From the NCBI RefSeq assembly GCF_000381025.1, contig NZ_KB905818.1:310001-374000 (forward strand): a stretch of 64,000 bases of DNA, read 5' to 3'. The notes under the pieces were generated by a model. The model saw only the letters and a program-made list of their open reading frames with translations. It was not told where the DNA came from and made no database searches. Source of the stretch: Streptomyces sulphureus DSM 40104. GTDB taxonomy: Bacteria > Actinomycetota > Actinomycetes > Streptomycetales > Streptomycetaceae. This document shows positions 9,262-17,839 of this stretch, piece after piece. The stretch's first letter is position 1. The number at the start of each line of letters is the position of its first letter. Made by a program: the position numbers and the translations under genes.

Positions 9262-9734
9262 GCTGTGCTCTCCTGCGCTCACCGGTTCCGCACCCCGGCC
9301 GTTCGGCACCGCCGTCCGCCCGCGGCGGGTTCGCGCCCGAGGTGCACGCGCCGATTCTCGCACCGCCGGACGCACGGCCGCTCCCGGCTGCCGCCGCAGG
9401 CCCCGCGTTGACGCCGAACCTCTGTGCTGGCATGCTCACTTGACGTGAGCCAGTATGCGAACCTCGTAGCGCGGCTGCACGTCGACCTCCGACGGCATGC
9501 CAGCGCCCTCTGTGCGGGCTGCGTCCTCCGCTGACGCGCGCGCCGCGCCCGGCCACACCGGCGGCCCTTCGGCCGCGGCGGACCGCCCCGGCTCCCTCCT
9601 CCTTCCGCTTCCACGTCGCCCCGTCCGGGGCACCGCGTGGTGCGGCGCCCGCGTCTGCACGCCCTTCCCGGACGGCCGTTCCCCTCTGCGCGGCCCTCCG
9701 GTCCCCGCTTCACCTCTCGAAGGAGCACGCAGCC
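9262..9734. other. 473-bp divergent promoter region
   Basis: This lies between the divergent starts of the pentapeptide-repeat gene and the winged-helix gene. I see no convincing gene. It contains one short inverted repeat (9434-9450), otherwise GC-rich sequence with open frames that look like shadows. Confidence 0.5.
9434..9450. promoter_or_regulatory. Inverted repeat GCTCAC-N5-GTGAGC
   Basis: A perfect 6-bp inverted repeat with a 5-nt spacer (ttgac) in the divergent intergenic region. Its size suits a dimeric regulator, possibly the adjacent winged-helix protein, but no factor is known. Six-base arms occur by chance fairly often in GC-rich DNA. Confidence 0.3.
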
Positions 9735-10331
9735 GTGACCGTCCAAGACCACCCCAGGTTCGCCCCGTTGACCAGCTCGGACCTCGCCGCACTCGGCCTC
9801 GGCGCCGACCCGGCCCGCGGCGGCTCCGCCGAGCGCCGACTCCGCGTCGTCCGCGAGCCCGGCCGAACCGAAGGAACTCCGCGCGAGGAGATCTCGGCGC
9901 CCCTCGTCGGCTACCTCGTCCTGGTGCCGGCCGGGACCGACCCGTCCCAGCTCCTCGCCGGCGCCGCGCACCCGCCGGCCGCGCGCCAGTCCGCCCCGCC
10001 GGCCCCCGACGCGGTGGAGGTGGACGCCGAGCGCCGCCTCGCACGCGTCGCGGGGCGCCAACTCGACCTCACCTACCTGGAGTTCGAACTCCTCGCGCAC
10101 CTCGTGGCGCACCCGGCGCGGGTGCACTCGCGGGAGCAGCTCGTCGGCGCCGTGTGGGGGTACGGACACGTCGGCGACGGGCGCACCGTCGACGTCCACA
10201 TCGCGCGGCTCCGCCGCAAGCTCGGCCGCGCGCACCGCGGCCGGATCGTCACGGTGCGACGGGTCGGGTACAAGTACCTGCCGGAGGGTCAGGCCGCGGC
10301 GGGCACCGCGTCGGCCGACGCCTCGGCGTAG
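9735..10331 (+). CDS. Orphan winged-helix (OmpR/PhoB-type) transcriptional regulator
   Basis: 198 residues. The last 95 or so form an OmpR/PhoB-type DNA-binding domain: EFELLAHLVAHPARVHSREQL, VWGYGHVGDGRTVDVHIARLRRKLG, VRRVGYKYLP. The first 90 or so residues are not a receiver domain. No phospho-acceptor Asp pattern is visible, only a small beta-rich segment (VGYLVLVPAG) and a Pro/Ala linker, so this is not a classical response regulator. The GTG start has GAAGGAG 9 nt upstream. Its 3' end overlaps the end of cbiX by 43 bp on the opposite strand. Control of the neighbouring sulfur operon is a reasonable guess only. Confidence 0.8.
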   Translation: MTVQDHPRFAPLTSSDLAALGLGADPARGGSAERRLRVVREPGRTEGTPREEISAPLVGYLVLVPAGTDPSQLLAGAAHPPAARQSAPPAPDAVEVDAERRLARVAGRQLDLTYLEFELLAHLVAHPARVHSREQLVGAVWGYGHVGDGRTVDVHIARLRRKLGRAHRGRIVTVRRVGYKYLPEGQAAAGTASADASA

Positions 10332-11077
10332 CGCGCCGCGACGAGCCGGACGACCTCGGGGGCGGCGCCGAGCACGGGCGCGACGAGCTCGGCGCCGGCC
10401 TCGGCCGCACCGGCGAGAATGCGGTCGGGGAGGCGCCCGGGCGCCAGCACGAACGGCGCGACGGCGACCCGCCGCGCCCCTTCGGCGCGCAGCGCGCGCA
10501 CGGCGTCCGCGGTGCGCGGGGGCGTGGCGGAGGCGAACGCGGGACGCACCGCGCACCACCCTGTGGTGCGCTCCCACTCCCGCGCGGTTTCCACGAGCAC
10601 CGCGTTCGCCTCCGGGTCTGTGGAGCCGGCGGCCGCCAGCACGACGCCGGTCTCCGCGCGCTCCTCGCCGAGTCGCGGCGCGCCCAACCCGGCCTGGGCG
10701 AGCCGCCGTTCGAGCCCGTCGAGGAGGAGCGGGTCGGGCCCGAGCACGCCGGCCTGGCGGACGGCGAGCCCCGGCAGCTCCGCGGCAGCCTCCGCCAGCA
10801 CGGCCGGCAGGTCGTGCTTGGCGTGGAAGGCGCGCGAGAGCAGCAGCGGGACGGCGACGGCGCGGCGCACCCCGTCCCTGTGGAGGCGCGCCAGCGCGCC
10901 GTGGACCGTGGGCGCGTCGAAGTCGAGGAAGGCGGCCTCGACGCGCACCCCGGGCAGGGCCGCGGCGACCCCCGCACGGATCGCCGCGACGGTCTCGGCG
11001 TGCCGCGGGTCGCGGCTGCCGTGCGCGGTGAGGAGCAGCGCAGGGGAAAACCCCGCGGACACGCGTGCGTTGAGCAT
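10289..11077 (-). CDS. Sirohydrochlorin chelatase (CbiX/SirB type)
   Basis: 262 residues, two repeats of the CbiX fold. TAHGSRDPRH near residue 18 and SRAFHAKHDLP near residue 83 carry the metal-binding histidines. A second, degenerate half begins at VVLAAAGSTDPEAN. The enzyme inserts iron into sirohydrochlorin to make siroheme, the cofactor of the sulfite reductase encoded at the head of this operon, which explains its place at the end of the cys-ssu genes. It starts 31 bp after ssuC. The last 43 bp overlap the convergent regulator gene. Confidence 0.88.
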   Translation of the reverse strand: MLNARVSAGFSPALLLTAHGSRDPRHAETVAAIRAGVAAALPGVRVEAAFLDFDAPTVHGALARLHRDGVRRAVAVPLLLSRAFHAKHDLPAVLAEAAAELPGLAVRQAGVLGPDPLLLDGLERRLAQAGLGAPRLGEERAETGVVLAAAGSTDPEANAVLVETAREWERTTGWCAVRPAFASATPPRTADAVRALRAEGARRVAVAPFVLAPGRLPDRILAGAAEAGAELVAPVLGAAPEVVRLVAARYAEASADAVPAAA

Positions 11078-11107
11078 CGGAACCTGCCGGATCGACGGTA
11101 CGGACGG

Positions 11108-12046
11108 CTAGCGGGCGGCGAGCAGCCCGCGGTTGCGGAGCACACGGCGCTCCAGCGGGGCGAAGAGCAGCAGTTCGATGCCGATGCCGACGAGGAGGAT
11201 GAGGAGGATCGCGCCGAGGACCAGCGGCATGTCCTGGTAGACCCGTCCCGTCTCCAGCAGTTGGCCGAGGCCGACGCCCAACTCGGGGGAGGTGGCGATG
11301 AGTTCCGCCGCCATCAGGGAGCGCCAGGAGAACGCCCAGCCCTGCTTGAGCCCGGAGACGTACCCCGGCAGCGCGGCGGGCAGCAGCACGTGCCGCACCC
11401 CGCGCAGCCCGGTGGCCCCGATCACCTTCCCGGCCCGCAGGTGGAGCGGCTGGATGCGGTCGACGCCCGCCACCAGGCCGTTGGCGATGGACGGCACGGC
11501 GCCGAGGAGGACGACGGCGTAGATCGTCGCGTCGGTGAGCCCGAACCAGATGATCGCGGCCGGCACCCAGGCGACCGACGGCAGCGACTGGAGCCCCGAG
11601 AGCACCGGGCCGATCGCCGCGCGTACCACCTTCACCCGCGCCACCAGCAGTCCGAGCGGCGTCGCCACGACGAGCGCGACGAGGAAGCCGAGCGCGCCCC
11701 GGGAGACCGACTGCCAGACGACCCCGAGGATGGTGCCCTTGTACCACTCCTCGGCGAGCGCGTCCCAGACCATCAGCGGGCTCGGGAGCTGGTAGTCGGG
11801 CTTCAGCTCCAGCGCGAACGCCGACTGCCAGAGCGCCAGCACCAGTACGACGGCGACGGCAGGGGGGAGCGCCTTCTCGCGCAGGGTGCGGGCGAGCGGG
11901 GTGCGGGCCTGGGTGCGGGTGTCGAGCGCGTCGAGCCCCGCCTCCAGGCCGGCGAGTTCGGCCGCGTCGTCGCGCTCGGCGCCCTGTGCCCCGCCGGCGG
12001 GGGAGGCTCCGCTCTCCGGCGGCCTCTCGGTCTCAGTGCTGGCCAT
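11108..12046 (-). CDS. ssuC: Sulfonate/nitrate/taurine-type ABC transporter permease
   Basis: 312 residues. A hydrophilic N-terminal 70 residues are followed by about six transmembrane helices and the permease cytoplasmic loop (GATGLRGVRHVLLPAALPGY). It belongs to the SsuC/TauC/NrtB family. Its partner ATPase gene overlaps its start by 14 nt, and the lipoprotein gene is next upstream. Placed after sulfate-activation genes, it most likely imports sulfonates or sulfate esters, with sulfate also possible. Substrate is inferred from context only. Confidence 0.88.
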   Translation of the reverse strand: MASTETERPPESGASPAGGAQGAERDDAAELAGLEAGLDALDTRTQARTPLARTLREKALPPAVAVVLVLALWQSAFALELKPDYQLPSPLMVWDALAEEWYKGTILGVVWQSVSRGALGFLVALVVATPLGLLVARVKVVRAAIGPVLSGLQSLPSVAWVPAAIIWFGLTDATIYAVVLLGAVPSIANGLVAGVDRIQPLHLRAGKVIGATGLRGVRHVLLPAALPGYVSGLKQGWAFSWRSLMAAELIATSPELGVGLGQLLETGRVYQDMPLVLGAILLILLVGIGIELLLFAPLERRVLRNRGLLAAR

Positions 12047-12863
12047 GTCGGCGGATCTCCCCCCTCAACTCCTCGGTGATCTCCACGGAGAGCCGGGAGA
12101 CCTCGGCGTCCTCGATCCGCCGCGGCTGCGGGATGTCGACCCGCCATTCCCGCGCGATCCGCCCGGGCCGGGAGGAGAGCAGCACCACCCGCTCGGCGAG
12201 GCGCACCGCCTCCCGCACGTTGTGCGTGACGAAGAGCACCGAGACGTCGGTCTCGGCCCACACCCGGGTGAGCTCCTCGTGGAGCACGTCCCGCGTGATC
12301 GCGTCGAGCGCGGCGAACGGCTCGTCCATCAGCAGCAGTTGGCTGTCCTGCGCGAGGGCGCGCGCCAGCGCGACGCGCTGCCGCATGCCGCCGGAGAGTT
12401 CGTGGACGCGCTTGCCGTACGCGCCCGTGAGCCGCACCAGCTCCAGCAGGCGCTCGGCCTCCTGCCTGCGCTCCGCCTTCGCCACGCCGCGCATCCGCAG
12501 CGCCAGTTCGATGTTGCGTCCCGCCGTGAGCCACGGGAAGAGCGCGTGCTCCTGGAACATCAGCGCCGGGCGTCCGCCCGGCACCTCGATCGTGCCGTCG
12601 GTCGGCGACTCCAGGTCGGCGACGAGGTTGAGAAGCGTGGACTTGCCGCAGCCGGAGGCGCCGAGGAGCGTGACGAACTCGCCCGGCGCGACGTCGAGCG
12701 AAATCCCGTCGAGCACCTGCTGCTGCGCTCCCGGCCGTCCGAAGGACTTGGAGACGCCGTCGAGTCGTGCGGCGTAGCCGGCCTGCCGCTGGCGGTCCTG
12801 CTGGTGTGCGGCCCGGGGCTGCGCCGCGGCCGCCGGGTCCTGTGCGCTGAGAGTGGTGGGCAT
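12033..12863 (-). CDS. ssuB: Sulfonate-type ABC transporter ATP-binding protein
   Basis: 276 residues with Walker A GASGCGKST, the LSGGMRQR signature, Walker B LLMDEPFAALD and the switch histidine in LFVTHN, typical of SsuB/TauB ATPases. ATG 12863 was chosen because GGGAGGTGA lies 5 nt upstream. An in-frame GTG 9 nt earlier would sit inside that ribosome site. It energises the permease encoded by the overlapping next gene. Confidence 0.9.
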   Translation of the reverse strand: MPTTLSAQDPAAAAQPRAAHQQDRQRQAGYAARLDGVSKSFGRPGAQQQVLDGISLDVAPGEFVTLLGASGCGKSTLLNLVADLESPTDGTIEVPGGRPALMFQEHALFPWLTAGRNIELALRMRGVAKAERRQEAERLLELVRLTGAYGKRVHELSGGMRQRVALARALAQDSQLLLMDEPFAALDAITRDVLHEELTRVWAETDVSVLFVTHNVREAVRLAERVVLLSSRPGRIAREWRVDIPQPRRIEDAEVSRLSVEITEELRGEIRRHGQH

Positions 12864-12933
12864 CGCTGTCACCTCCCGTGGGGTGTGCGTGGGGGACGCG
12901 GCGGTTCGTGCGCGAACCGCCCTGCGCTGTACG

Positions 12934-14055
12934 TCAGTTGCCGAGCCCTGCGTCGTCGACCGGTTCGGCGCCCTCCGACTTCAGCACCTTGTTGAGGGGG
13001 CCGAGCTCGTAGATGCCCTTCAGGTCCGGCTTCTTCAGCAGCCCCGCGCGCACGGCGTGGTCGGCCTGGTCCCGGAGGGTGGAGGCGAGCGGGTCGTCGG
13101 TGACGTCGATCTTCTCGAAGGCCGACGCGAGGACCTTCTTCGGCAGCGGCTTCCCCGCGTCCCGCTCCAGCGCGGAGTTGATCCGCTCCTTCGCCTTCCC
13201 GGGGTTCTTCCCGATCCACGCGTTGGTGCGCACGGAGCCGCGGAGCACGGCTTCGACGACCTCCGGATGCCGCTCGAGGAAGTCCTGGCGCACCACGAGG
13301 TTGGTGACGACGAACTGCCCGTCCTCCCACAGCTTCCGCTCGTCGAGGAGGACCTTGCCGCCGCGCTCCACGACGCTCGACGCGGTCGGCTCCGGCACCC
13401 AGGCCCCGTCGATGCCGCCCTGCTGGAAGGTGGTCGGGATCTCCTTGTTGTCCTGCCGCAGCACCTGCGTGTCGCCCTCGCCCGTCTCGGCCTTGACGTC
13501 GATGCCCTTGCGGCGGAGGTAGTCGAGGAGCGCCACGTCCTGGGTGTTGCCGAGCTGCGGGGTGGCGATCTTCTTGCCCTCGAGGTCGTCGAGCGAGGAG
13601 ATCTTCTTCGGGTCGACGACGAGCGACGCTCCTCCCGACGTCGCTCCCGAGACGATCCGCAGGTTCTTCCCGCCCGACTTCACGTAGCCGTTGATCGAGG
13701 GCGAGGGGCCGACCCACGTCATGTCGACGGCTTTGGCGTTGAGCGCCTCGATCGCGGAGGGGCCCGCGTTGAAGACCTGCGTCGAGACCTTGGTGCCGCC
13801 GAGCTCCTCGGCGATCCGCCCGCCCTCGCCGAGTCCGACGAGCGGGGTGGCGTGGGTGACGTTGGGGAAGTAGCCGATCCGCACCTCGTCGAGGCCGCCG
13901 ACCTTTTCGCCGCCCGCCGCCTTGCCGTCGGCGGAGTCGTCGCTCGCCTGCGAGCCGTACCCGCAGGCGGTGAGGGCGAGCGGCAGCACGGCTAGCGGGA
14001 TCAGCAGTCTGCGGCGGAGTGAGAAGCGGAACCGGGACAGGGGTCGGGTGGCCAC
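12934..14055 (-). CDS. ssuA: Sulfonate-type ABC transporter substrate-binding lipoprotein
   Basis: 373 residues with an Arg-rich n-region, a hydrophobic segment and a lipobox (LALTAC), so a membrane-anchored lipoprotein. The mature part is an SsuA/NMT1-type periplasmic-binding fold (VRIGYFPNVTHATPLVGLGEGG, AINGYVKSGGKNLRI). GTG 14055 has AGAGGA 7 nt upstream. It precedes the ATPase gene by 70 bp and follows cysN by 164 bp on the same strand, so the importer is probably in the sulfur operon. The ligand may be an alkylsulfonate, taurine or sulfate ester. Confidence 0.9.
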   Translation of the reverse strand: MATRPLSRFRFSLRRRLLIPLAVLPLALTACGYGSQASDDSADGKAAGGEKVGGLDEVRIGYFPNVTHATPLVGLGEGGRIAEELGGTKVSTQVFNAGPSAIEALNAKAVDMTWVGPSPSINGYVKSGGKNLRIVSGATSGGASLVVDPKKISSLDDLEGKKIATPQLGNTQDVALLDYLRRKGIDVKAETGEGDTQVLRQDNKEIPTTFQQGGIDGAWVPEPTASSVVERGGKVLLDERKLWEDGQFVVTNLVVRQDFLERHPEVVEAVLRGSVRTNAWIGKNPGKAKERINSALERDAGKPLPKKVLASAFEKIDVTDDPLASTLRDQADHAVRAGLLKKPDLKGIYELGPLNKVLKSEGAEPVDDAGLGN

Positions 14056-14110
14056 GGAGTGGTCCTCTCGATGCGTGACGGAAGGGGACGGGACGTGCGG
14101 GACGGGCGCG

Positions 14111-14218
14111 TCAGCGCGCACATCGCCCCACGCCGCCCTGGCCGCTGCCGAGGGCGCCGCTGCCGATCCGGCCGCCCGTCTTGTCGAAGGTCGAGAAGAC
14201 CTCTCCCGCCGCGCTCAT
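14111..14218 (-). CDS. Possible 35-residue ORF coupled to cysN
   Basis: An ATG begins 2 nt after the cysN stop codon (reading TGAGATG) and runs 35 codons (MSAAGEVFSTFDKTGG..., Gly-rich, one Cys near the end). The close spacing would allow re-initiation. I do not recognise the product, and it may be the remnant of a longer gene or a chance frame in the cysN-ssuA gap. Confidence 0.3.
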   Translation of the reverse strand: MSAAGEVFSTFDKTGGRIGSGALGSGQGGVGRCAR

Positions 14219-14219
14219 C

Positions 14220-15578
14220 TCAGAAGTCCCAGCCGTCGTCGTCCCGTTGGACGCTCGGGGACGTGTCGCCCGCGGCCCCGGCGAACGGGTCGCCTGCCAT
14301 CCCCGCGGTGCGGGTCGTGCCGTCGGCCGGGTCGATGAGGAGGAAGGAGCCGGTGCGCCGCGAGTCCGCGTACGGGTCGAGCGGCAGCGGCTCGGAGGTG
14401 CGCAGCACCACGCGCCCGATGTCGTTCGCCTCCAGCGCCTCCGGCTCGGGGTGCGGCGAGAGGTCGTCGAGGGTGAGCCGCGAGGGGATCTGCTTGACGA
14501 GCGCCTTCACGGTGCGCGTGGTGTGCTTGAGCAGGACGCGGTCGCCGGGGCGCAGCGGCTCGTCGTGGAGGTGGCAGACGGTCGCCTCGACGTCCTGCAC
14601 GGCGCTCACCGCGGCCTCCACTGGCACGATCATGTCCCCCCGCGAGACGTCGAGTTCGTCCTCGAGCCGCACGGTCACCGACTGCGGCGCCCACGCCTCG
14701 TCCACCTCGCGCCCGAGCACGTCGATCCCCGCGACGGTGCTGGTGCGGCCGGACGGCAGCACCGCGACGCGCTGCCCGGTGCGGAGCACGCCGGAGGCGA
14801 CCTGGCCCGCGTAACCGCGGTAGTCGGGGTGCTCGGCGGTCTGCGGGCGGATCACGTACTGGACGGGGAAGCGCGCCGGGTCGTCGCTCGGGTCGCGGTC
14901 GACCCGGACGGTCTCCAGGTGCTCCAGGACGGTCGGGCCGCCGTACCAGTCCATGTGCGCCGAGGGCACCACCACGTTGTCGCCCTCTAGCGCCGAGATG
15001 GGGACGGCCGTGGTCTCCGGGACGCCGAGCGAGGCCGCGTACGCGGTGAACTCCTCGGCGATGGAGGCGAACACGGGCTCCGCGTAGTCGACGAGGTCCA
15101 TCTTGTTGACGGCGAGGACGACGTGCGGCACCCGCAGCAGCGCGGCGACCGCGGCGTGCCTGCGCGTCTGCTCGACGACGCCGTTGCGCGCGTCGACGAG
15201 GACGACGGCGAGCTCGGCCGTGGAGGCGCCCGTCACCATGTTCCGCGTGTACTGCACGTGTCCCGGTGTGTCGGCGAGGACGAACCGGCGCCGCGGGGTG
15301 GCGAAGTAGCGGTACGCGACGTCGATGGTGATGCCCTGCTCGCGCTCGGCGCGCAGCCCGTCGGTGAGGAGGGCGAGGTCGGGCGCTTCCTGCCCCCTGT
15401 TGCGGGACGCGGACTCGACGGCCTCCAACTGGTCGGCGAGGACCGACTTGGAGTCGTGGAGGAGCCGCCCGACGAGCGTCGACTTGCCGTCGTCGACCGA
15501 GCCGGCCGTGGCGAACCGCAGCAGCTCCGTCTCCGCGGGTACGGCGTCCCGCTCTTCGGCGGATGCGGGTGTGGACAT
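14220..15578 (-). CDS. cysN: Sulfate adenylyltransferase subunit 1 (GTPase)
   Basis: 452 residues, an EF-Tu-like GTPase with G1 GSVDDGKST, G3 DTPGHVQYTRNM, G4 NKMD, followed by two beta-barrel domains. It couples GTP hydrolysis to sulfate activation by CysD to give adenosine 5'-phosphosulfate. There is no fused APS-kinase domain, consistent with the separate cysC gene. Its ATG overlaps the cysD stop by one base (TGATG), so the two subunits are co-translated. Confidence 0.95.
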   Translation of the reverse strand: MSTPASAEERDAVPAETELLRFATAGSVDDGKSTLVGRLLHDSKSVLADQLEAVESASRNRGQEAPDLALLTDGLRAEREQGITIDVAYRYFATPRRRFVLADTPGHVQYTRNMVTGASTAELAVVLVDARNGVVEQTRRHAAVAALLRVPHVVLAVNKMDLVDYAEPVFASIAEEFTAYAASLGVPETTAVPISALEGDNVVVPSAHMDWYGGPTVLEHLETVRVDRDPSDDPARFPVQYVIRPQTAEHPDYRGYAGQVASGVLRTGQRVAVLPSGRTSTVAGIDVLGREVDEAWAPQSVTVRLEDELDVSRGDMIVPVEAAVSAVQDVEATVCHLHDEPLRPGDRVLLKHTTRTVKALVKQIPSRLTLDDLSPHPEPEALEANDIGRVVLRTSEPLPLDPYADSRRTGSFLLIDPADGTTRTAGMAGDPFAGAAGDTSPSVQRDDDGWDF

Positions 15579-16528
15579 CAGAAGTACCCTTCGCGCTTGC
15601 GGTCTTCCATCGCCGCCTCGGAGAGCTTGTCGTCGGCGCGGGTGGCGCCGCGCTCGGTGAGGCGGGAGGCGGCGATCTCCGCGATCACCTTGTCGAGCGT
15701 GTCGGCGTCCGAGTCGACCGCGCCCGTGCAGGACATGTCGCCGACGGTGCGGTAGCGCACCCGCCGGCGTTCGGCGGGCTCGCCCTCCTTGGGCCCGCCC
15801 CACTCGCCGGGCGCCAGCCACATGCCGCTGCGCGCGAAGACCTCGCGCTCGTGCGCGTAGTAGATCGCGGGGAGTTCGATCCCCTCCCGCGCGATGTACT
15901 GCCAGACGTCCAGCTCCGTCCAGTTCGACAGCGGGAAGACGCGGACGTGCTCGCCCGGCGCGTGCCGCCCGTTGTAGAGCTGCCACAGCTCGGGGCGCTG
16001 CCGCCGCGGGTCCCAGCCGCCGAACTCGTCGCGGAGCGAGAAGACGCGTTCCTTGGCGCGCGCCTTCTCCTCGTCCCGCCGCCCGCCGCCGAAGACGGCG
16101 TCGAAGCGGTTCTGCGCGATGGCGTCGAGGAGCGGCCGCGTCTGGAGCGGGTTGCGCGTGCCGTCGGGGCGCTCCTTCAACTCGCCGCGGTCCAGGTACT
16201 CCTGGACGCTGGCGACGTGCAGCCGCAGCCCGTGGCGCGCCACCGTGCGGTCGCGGTACTCCAGCACCTCGGGGAAGTTGTGCCCGGTGTCCACGTGGAG
16301 CAGCCCGAACGGCACCGCGGCCGGACGGAACGCCTTCAGCGCCAGGTGGAGCATGACGATGGAGTCCTTGCCCCCGGAGAAGAGGATCACCGGGCGCTCG
16401 AACTCCCCCGCGACCTCGCGGAAGATGTGCACCGCCTCCGACTCCAGCGCCTCCAGGTGCGTCAGTGCGTAGCCGCTTCCGCCCGCGCCGGGTCCGCTCG
16501 ACTCCAGCGGTGTGGTGGCCGTCGTCAC
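15578..16528 (-). CDS. cysD: Sulfate adenylyltransferase subunit 2
   Basis: 316 residues of the PP-loop superfamily: ILFSGGKDSIVMLHLA near residue 48, then VDTGHNFPEVLEYRD and the C-terminal RRVRYRTVGDMSCTGAV segment typical of CysD. It adenylates sulfate with ATP, with CysN as GTPase partner. GTG start. It lies 46 bp after cysC within the operon. Confidence 0.95.
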   Translation of the reverse strand: MTTATTPLESSGPGAGGSGYALTHLEALESEAVHIFREVAGEFERPVILFSGGKDSIVMLHLALKAFRPAAVPFGLLHVDTGHNFPEVLEYRDRTVARHGLRLHVASVQEYLDRGELKERPDGTRNPLQTRPLLDAIAQNRFDAVFGGGRRDEEKARAKERVFSLRDEFGGWDPRRQRPELWQLYNGRHAPGEHVRVFPLSNWTELDVWQYIAREGIELPAIYYAHEREVFARSGMWLAPGEWGGPKEGEPAERRRVRYRTVGDMSCTGAVDSDADTLDKVIAEIAASRLTERGATRADDKLSEAAMEDRKREGYF

Positions 16529-16574
16529 GCCGTGCCCCTTCCTGGTGTTCCGGTTGCTTCCACTGCCGGGTCGC

Positions 16575-17141
16575 TCACGCCAACCCCCGCTCCTGCAGCA
16601 GCGTGTGGAGCTGCGCTGCCGACTCCTCGACGCTGCGGCCGTGCGCCTCGATGCGCAGATCGGGATCGCGCGGCGGCTCGTACGGATCGTCGACGCCGGT
16701 GAGCCCGGTGATCTCGCCCGCGGCCTGGCGTGCGTAGAGGCCCTTGACGTCCCGCTGCGAGCAGACGTCGACGGGCGTGGCCACGTGGACCTCCACGTAC
16801 TCCGTGCCCTCGGCCTCGTGGCGCTTGCGGACCGCCTCGCGGCTCGCCTCGTACGGCGCGATCACCGGGACGAGGACGGTGACCCCATGCGAGGCGAGCA
16901 GTTGCGAGACGAAGCCGATCCGCTGGACGTTGGTGTCCCGGTCCTCGCGCGAGAAGCCGAGCCCCGAGGAGAGGAAGGTGCGGATCTCGTCGCCGTCGAG
17001 CACCTCCGTCCTGCGGCCCTGTGCGGTGAGGCGCGCGGCGAGAGCCCGCGCGAGCGTGGTCTTGCCCGCGCTGGGCAGGCCCGTCAACCAGACGGTGGCG
17101 CCCGCGCGTTGGCGCGCCGCGGTGTCCTGCCCCGCGCTCAC
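16575..17141 (-). CDS. cysC: Adenylylsulfate kinase
   Basis: 188 residues with P-loop GLPSAGKTTLARAL near residue 20, the DGDEIRTFLSSGLGFSREDRD block and a VDVCSQRDVKGLYARQ segment characteristic of APS kinases. It makes PAPS from APS. The GTG start overlaps the cysH stop (GTGA). Because the adjacent CysH has the iron-sulfur motif of APS reductases, PAPS may be made here mainly for sulfotransferases. That is an inference. Confidence 0.93.
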   Translation of the reverse strand: MSAGQDTAARQRAGATVWLTGLPSAGKTTLARALAARLTAQGRRTEVLDGDEIRTFLSSGLGFSREDRDTNVQRIGFVSQLLASHGVTVLVPVIAPYEASREAVRKRHEAEGTEYVEVHVATPVDVCSQRDVKGLYARQAAGEITGLTGVDDPYEPPRDPDLRIEAHGRSVEESAAQLHTLLQERGLA

Positions 17142-17839
17142 AGGTGGAGCCCGCACTCGGTCTTGCCCGTCCCCGACCAGCGCCCGGCGCGAGCGTCCTC
17201 GCCCGCGAGCACCCGGCGGGTGCAGGGGGCGCAGCCGACCGAGGCGTAGCCGTCGTCGAGGAGCGGGTTGGTGAGGACGCCGTGCGCGGCGACGTACTGC
17301 GCGACGTCGTCGGCGCTCCAGCGGGCGATGGGGGAGACCTTCACCTTCTGCCGCTTCGGGTCCCAGCCGACGACGGGCGTCCCCGCGCGCGTCGGCGACT
17401 CGTCCCTGCGCAGCCCCGTTGCCCACGCGTCGTACCCGGCGAGCCCCGCCTGGAGCGGCTGCACCTTCCGCAGCGTGCAGCACAGGTCGGGGTCGCGGTC
17501 GTGGAGCTTCGGGCCGTACTGCGCGTCCTGCTGGGCGACGGTCTGGCGCGGGGTGAGGGTGACGACGTTGACGTCCAGCACCGCGTCGACGGCGTCCCGG
17601 GTGCCGAGCGTCTCGGGGAAGTGGTAGCCGGTGTCGAGGAAGACGACGTCGACGCCCGGCCTGGCGCGCGAGGCGAGGTGGGCCACGACGGCGTCCTCCA
17701 TCGAGGAGGTGACGCAGAAGCGGTCGCCGAAGGTCTCGGCGGCCCACTGAAGGATCTCCAGCGCCGGCGCCTCCTCCAGGTCGCGGCCTGCGCCCTCGGC
17801 GAGCTTCTCCAGGTCCTCCGCTGTACGTACGGCGGTCAC
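17138..17839 (-). CDS. cysH: APS/PAPS reductase with [4Fe-4S] motif
   Basis: 233 residues: VTSSMEDAVVAHLA, FLDTGYHFPETLGTRD, then the Cys-Cys pair in DPDLCCTLRKVQPL, a CAPC pair in VGCAPCTRRV, and the C-terminal catalytic KTECGLHL. The CC-Xn-CxxC pattern binds a [4Fe-4S] cluster and marks the assimilatory APS-reductase type, as in Mycobacterium and Bacillus CysH. It reduces APS (perhaps also PAPS) to sulfite with thioredoxin. GTG 17839 has AAGGAGG 9 nt upstream. Its stop overlaps the cysC start, and its start overlaps the preceding microprotein stop. Confidence 0.92.
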   Translation of the reverse strand: MTAVRTAEDLEKLAEGAGRDLEEAPALEILQWAAETFGDRFCVTSSMEDAVVAHLASRARPGVDVVFLDTGYHFPETLGTRDAVDAVLDVNVVTLTPRQTVAQQDAQYGPKLHDRDPDLCCTLRKVQPLQAGLAGYDAWATGLRRDESPTRAGTPVVGWDPKRQKVKVSPIARWSADDVAQYVAAHGVLTNPLLDDGYASVGCAPCTRRVLAGEDARAGRWSGTGKTECGLHL

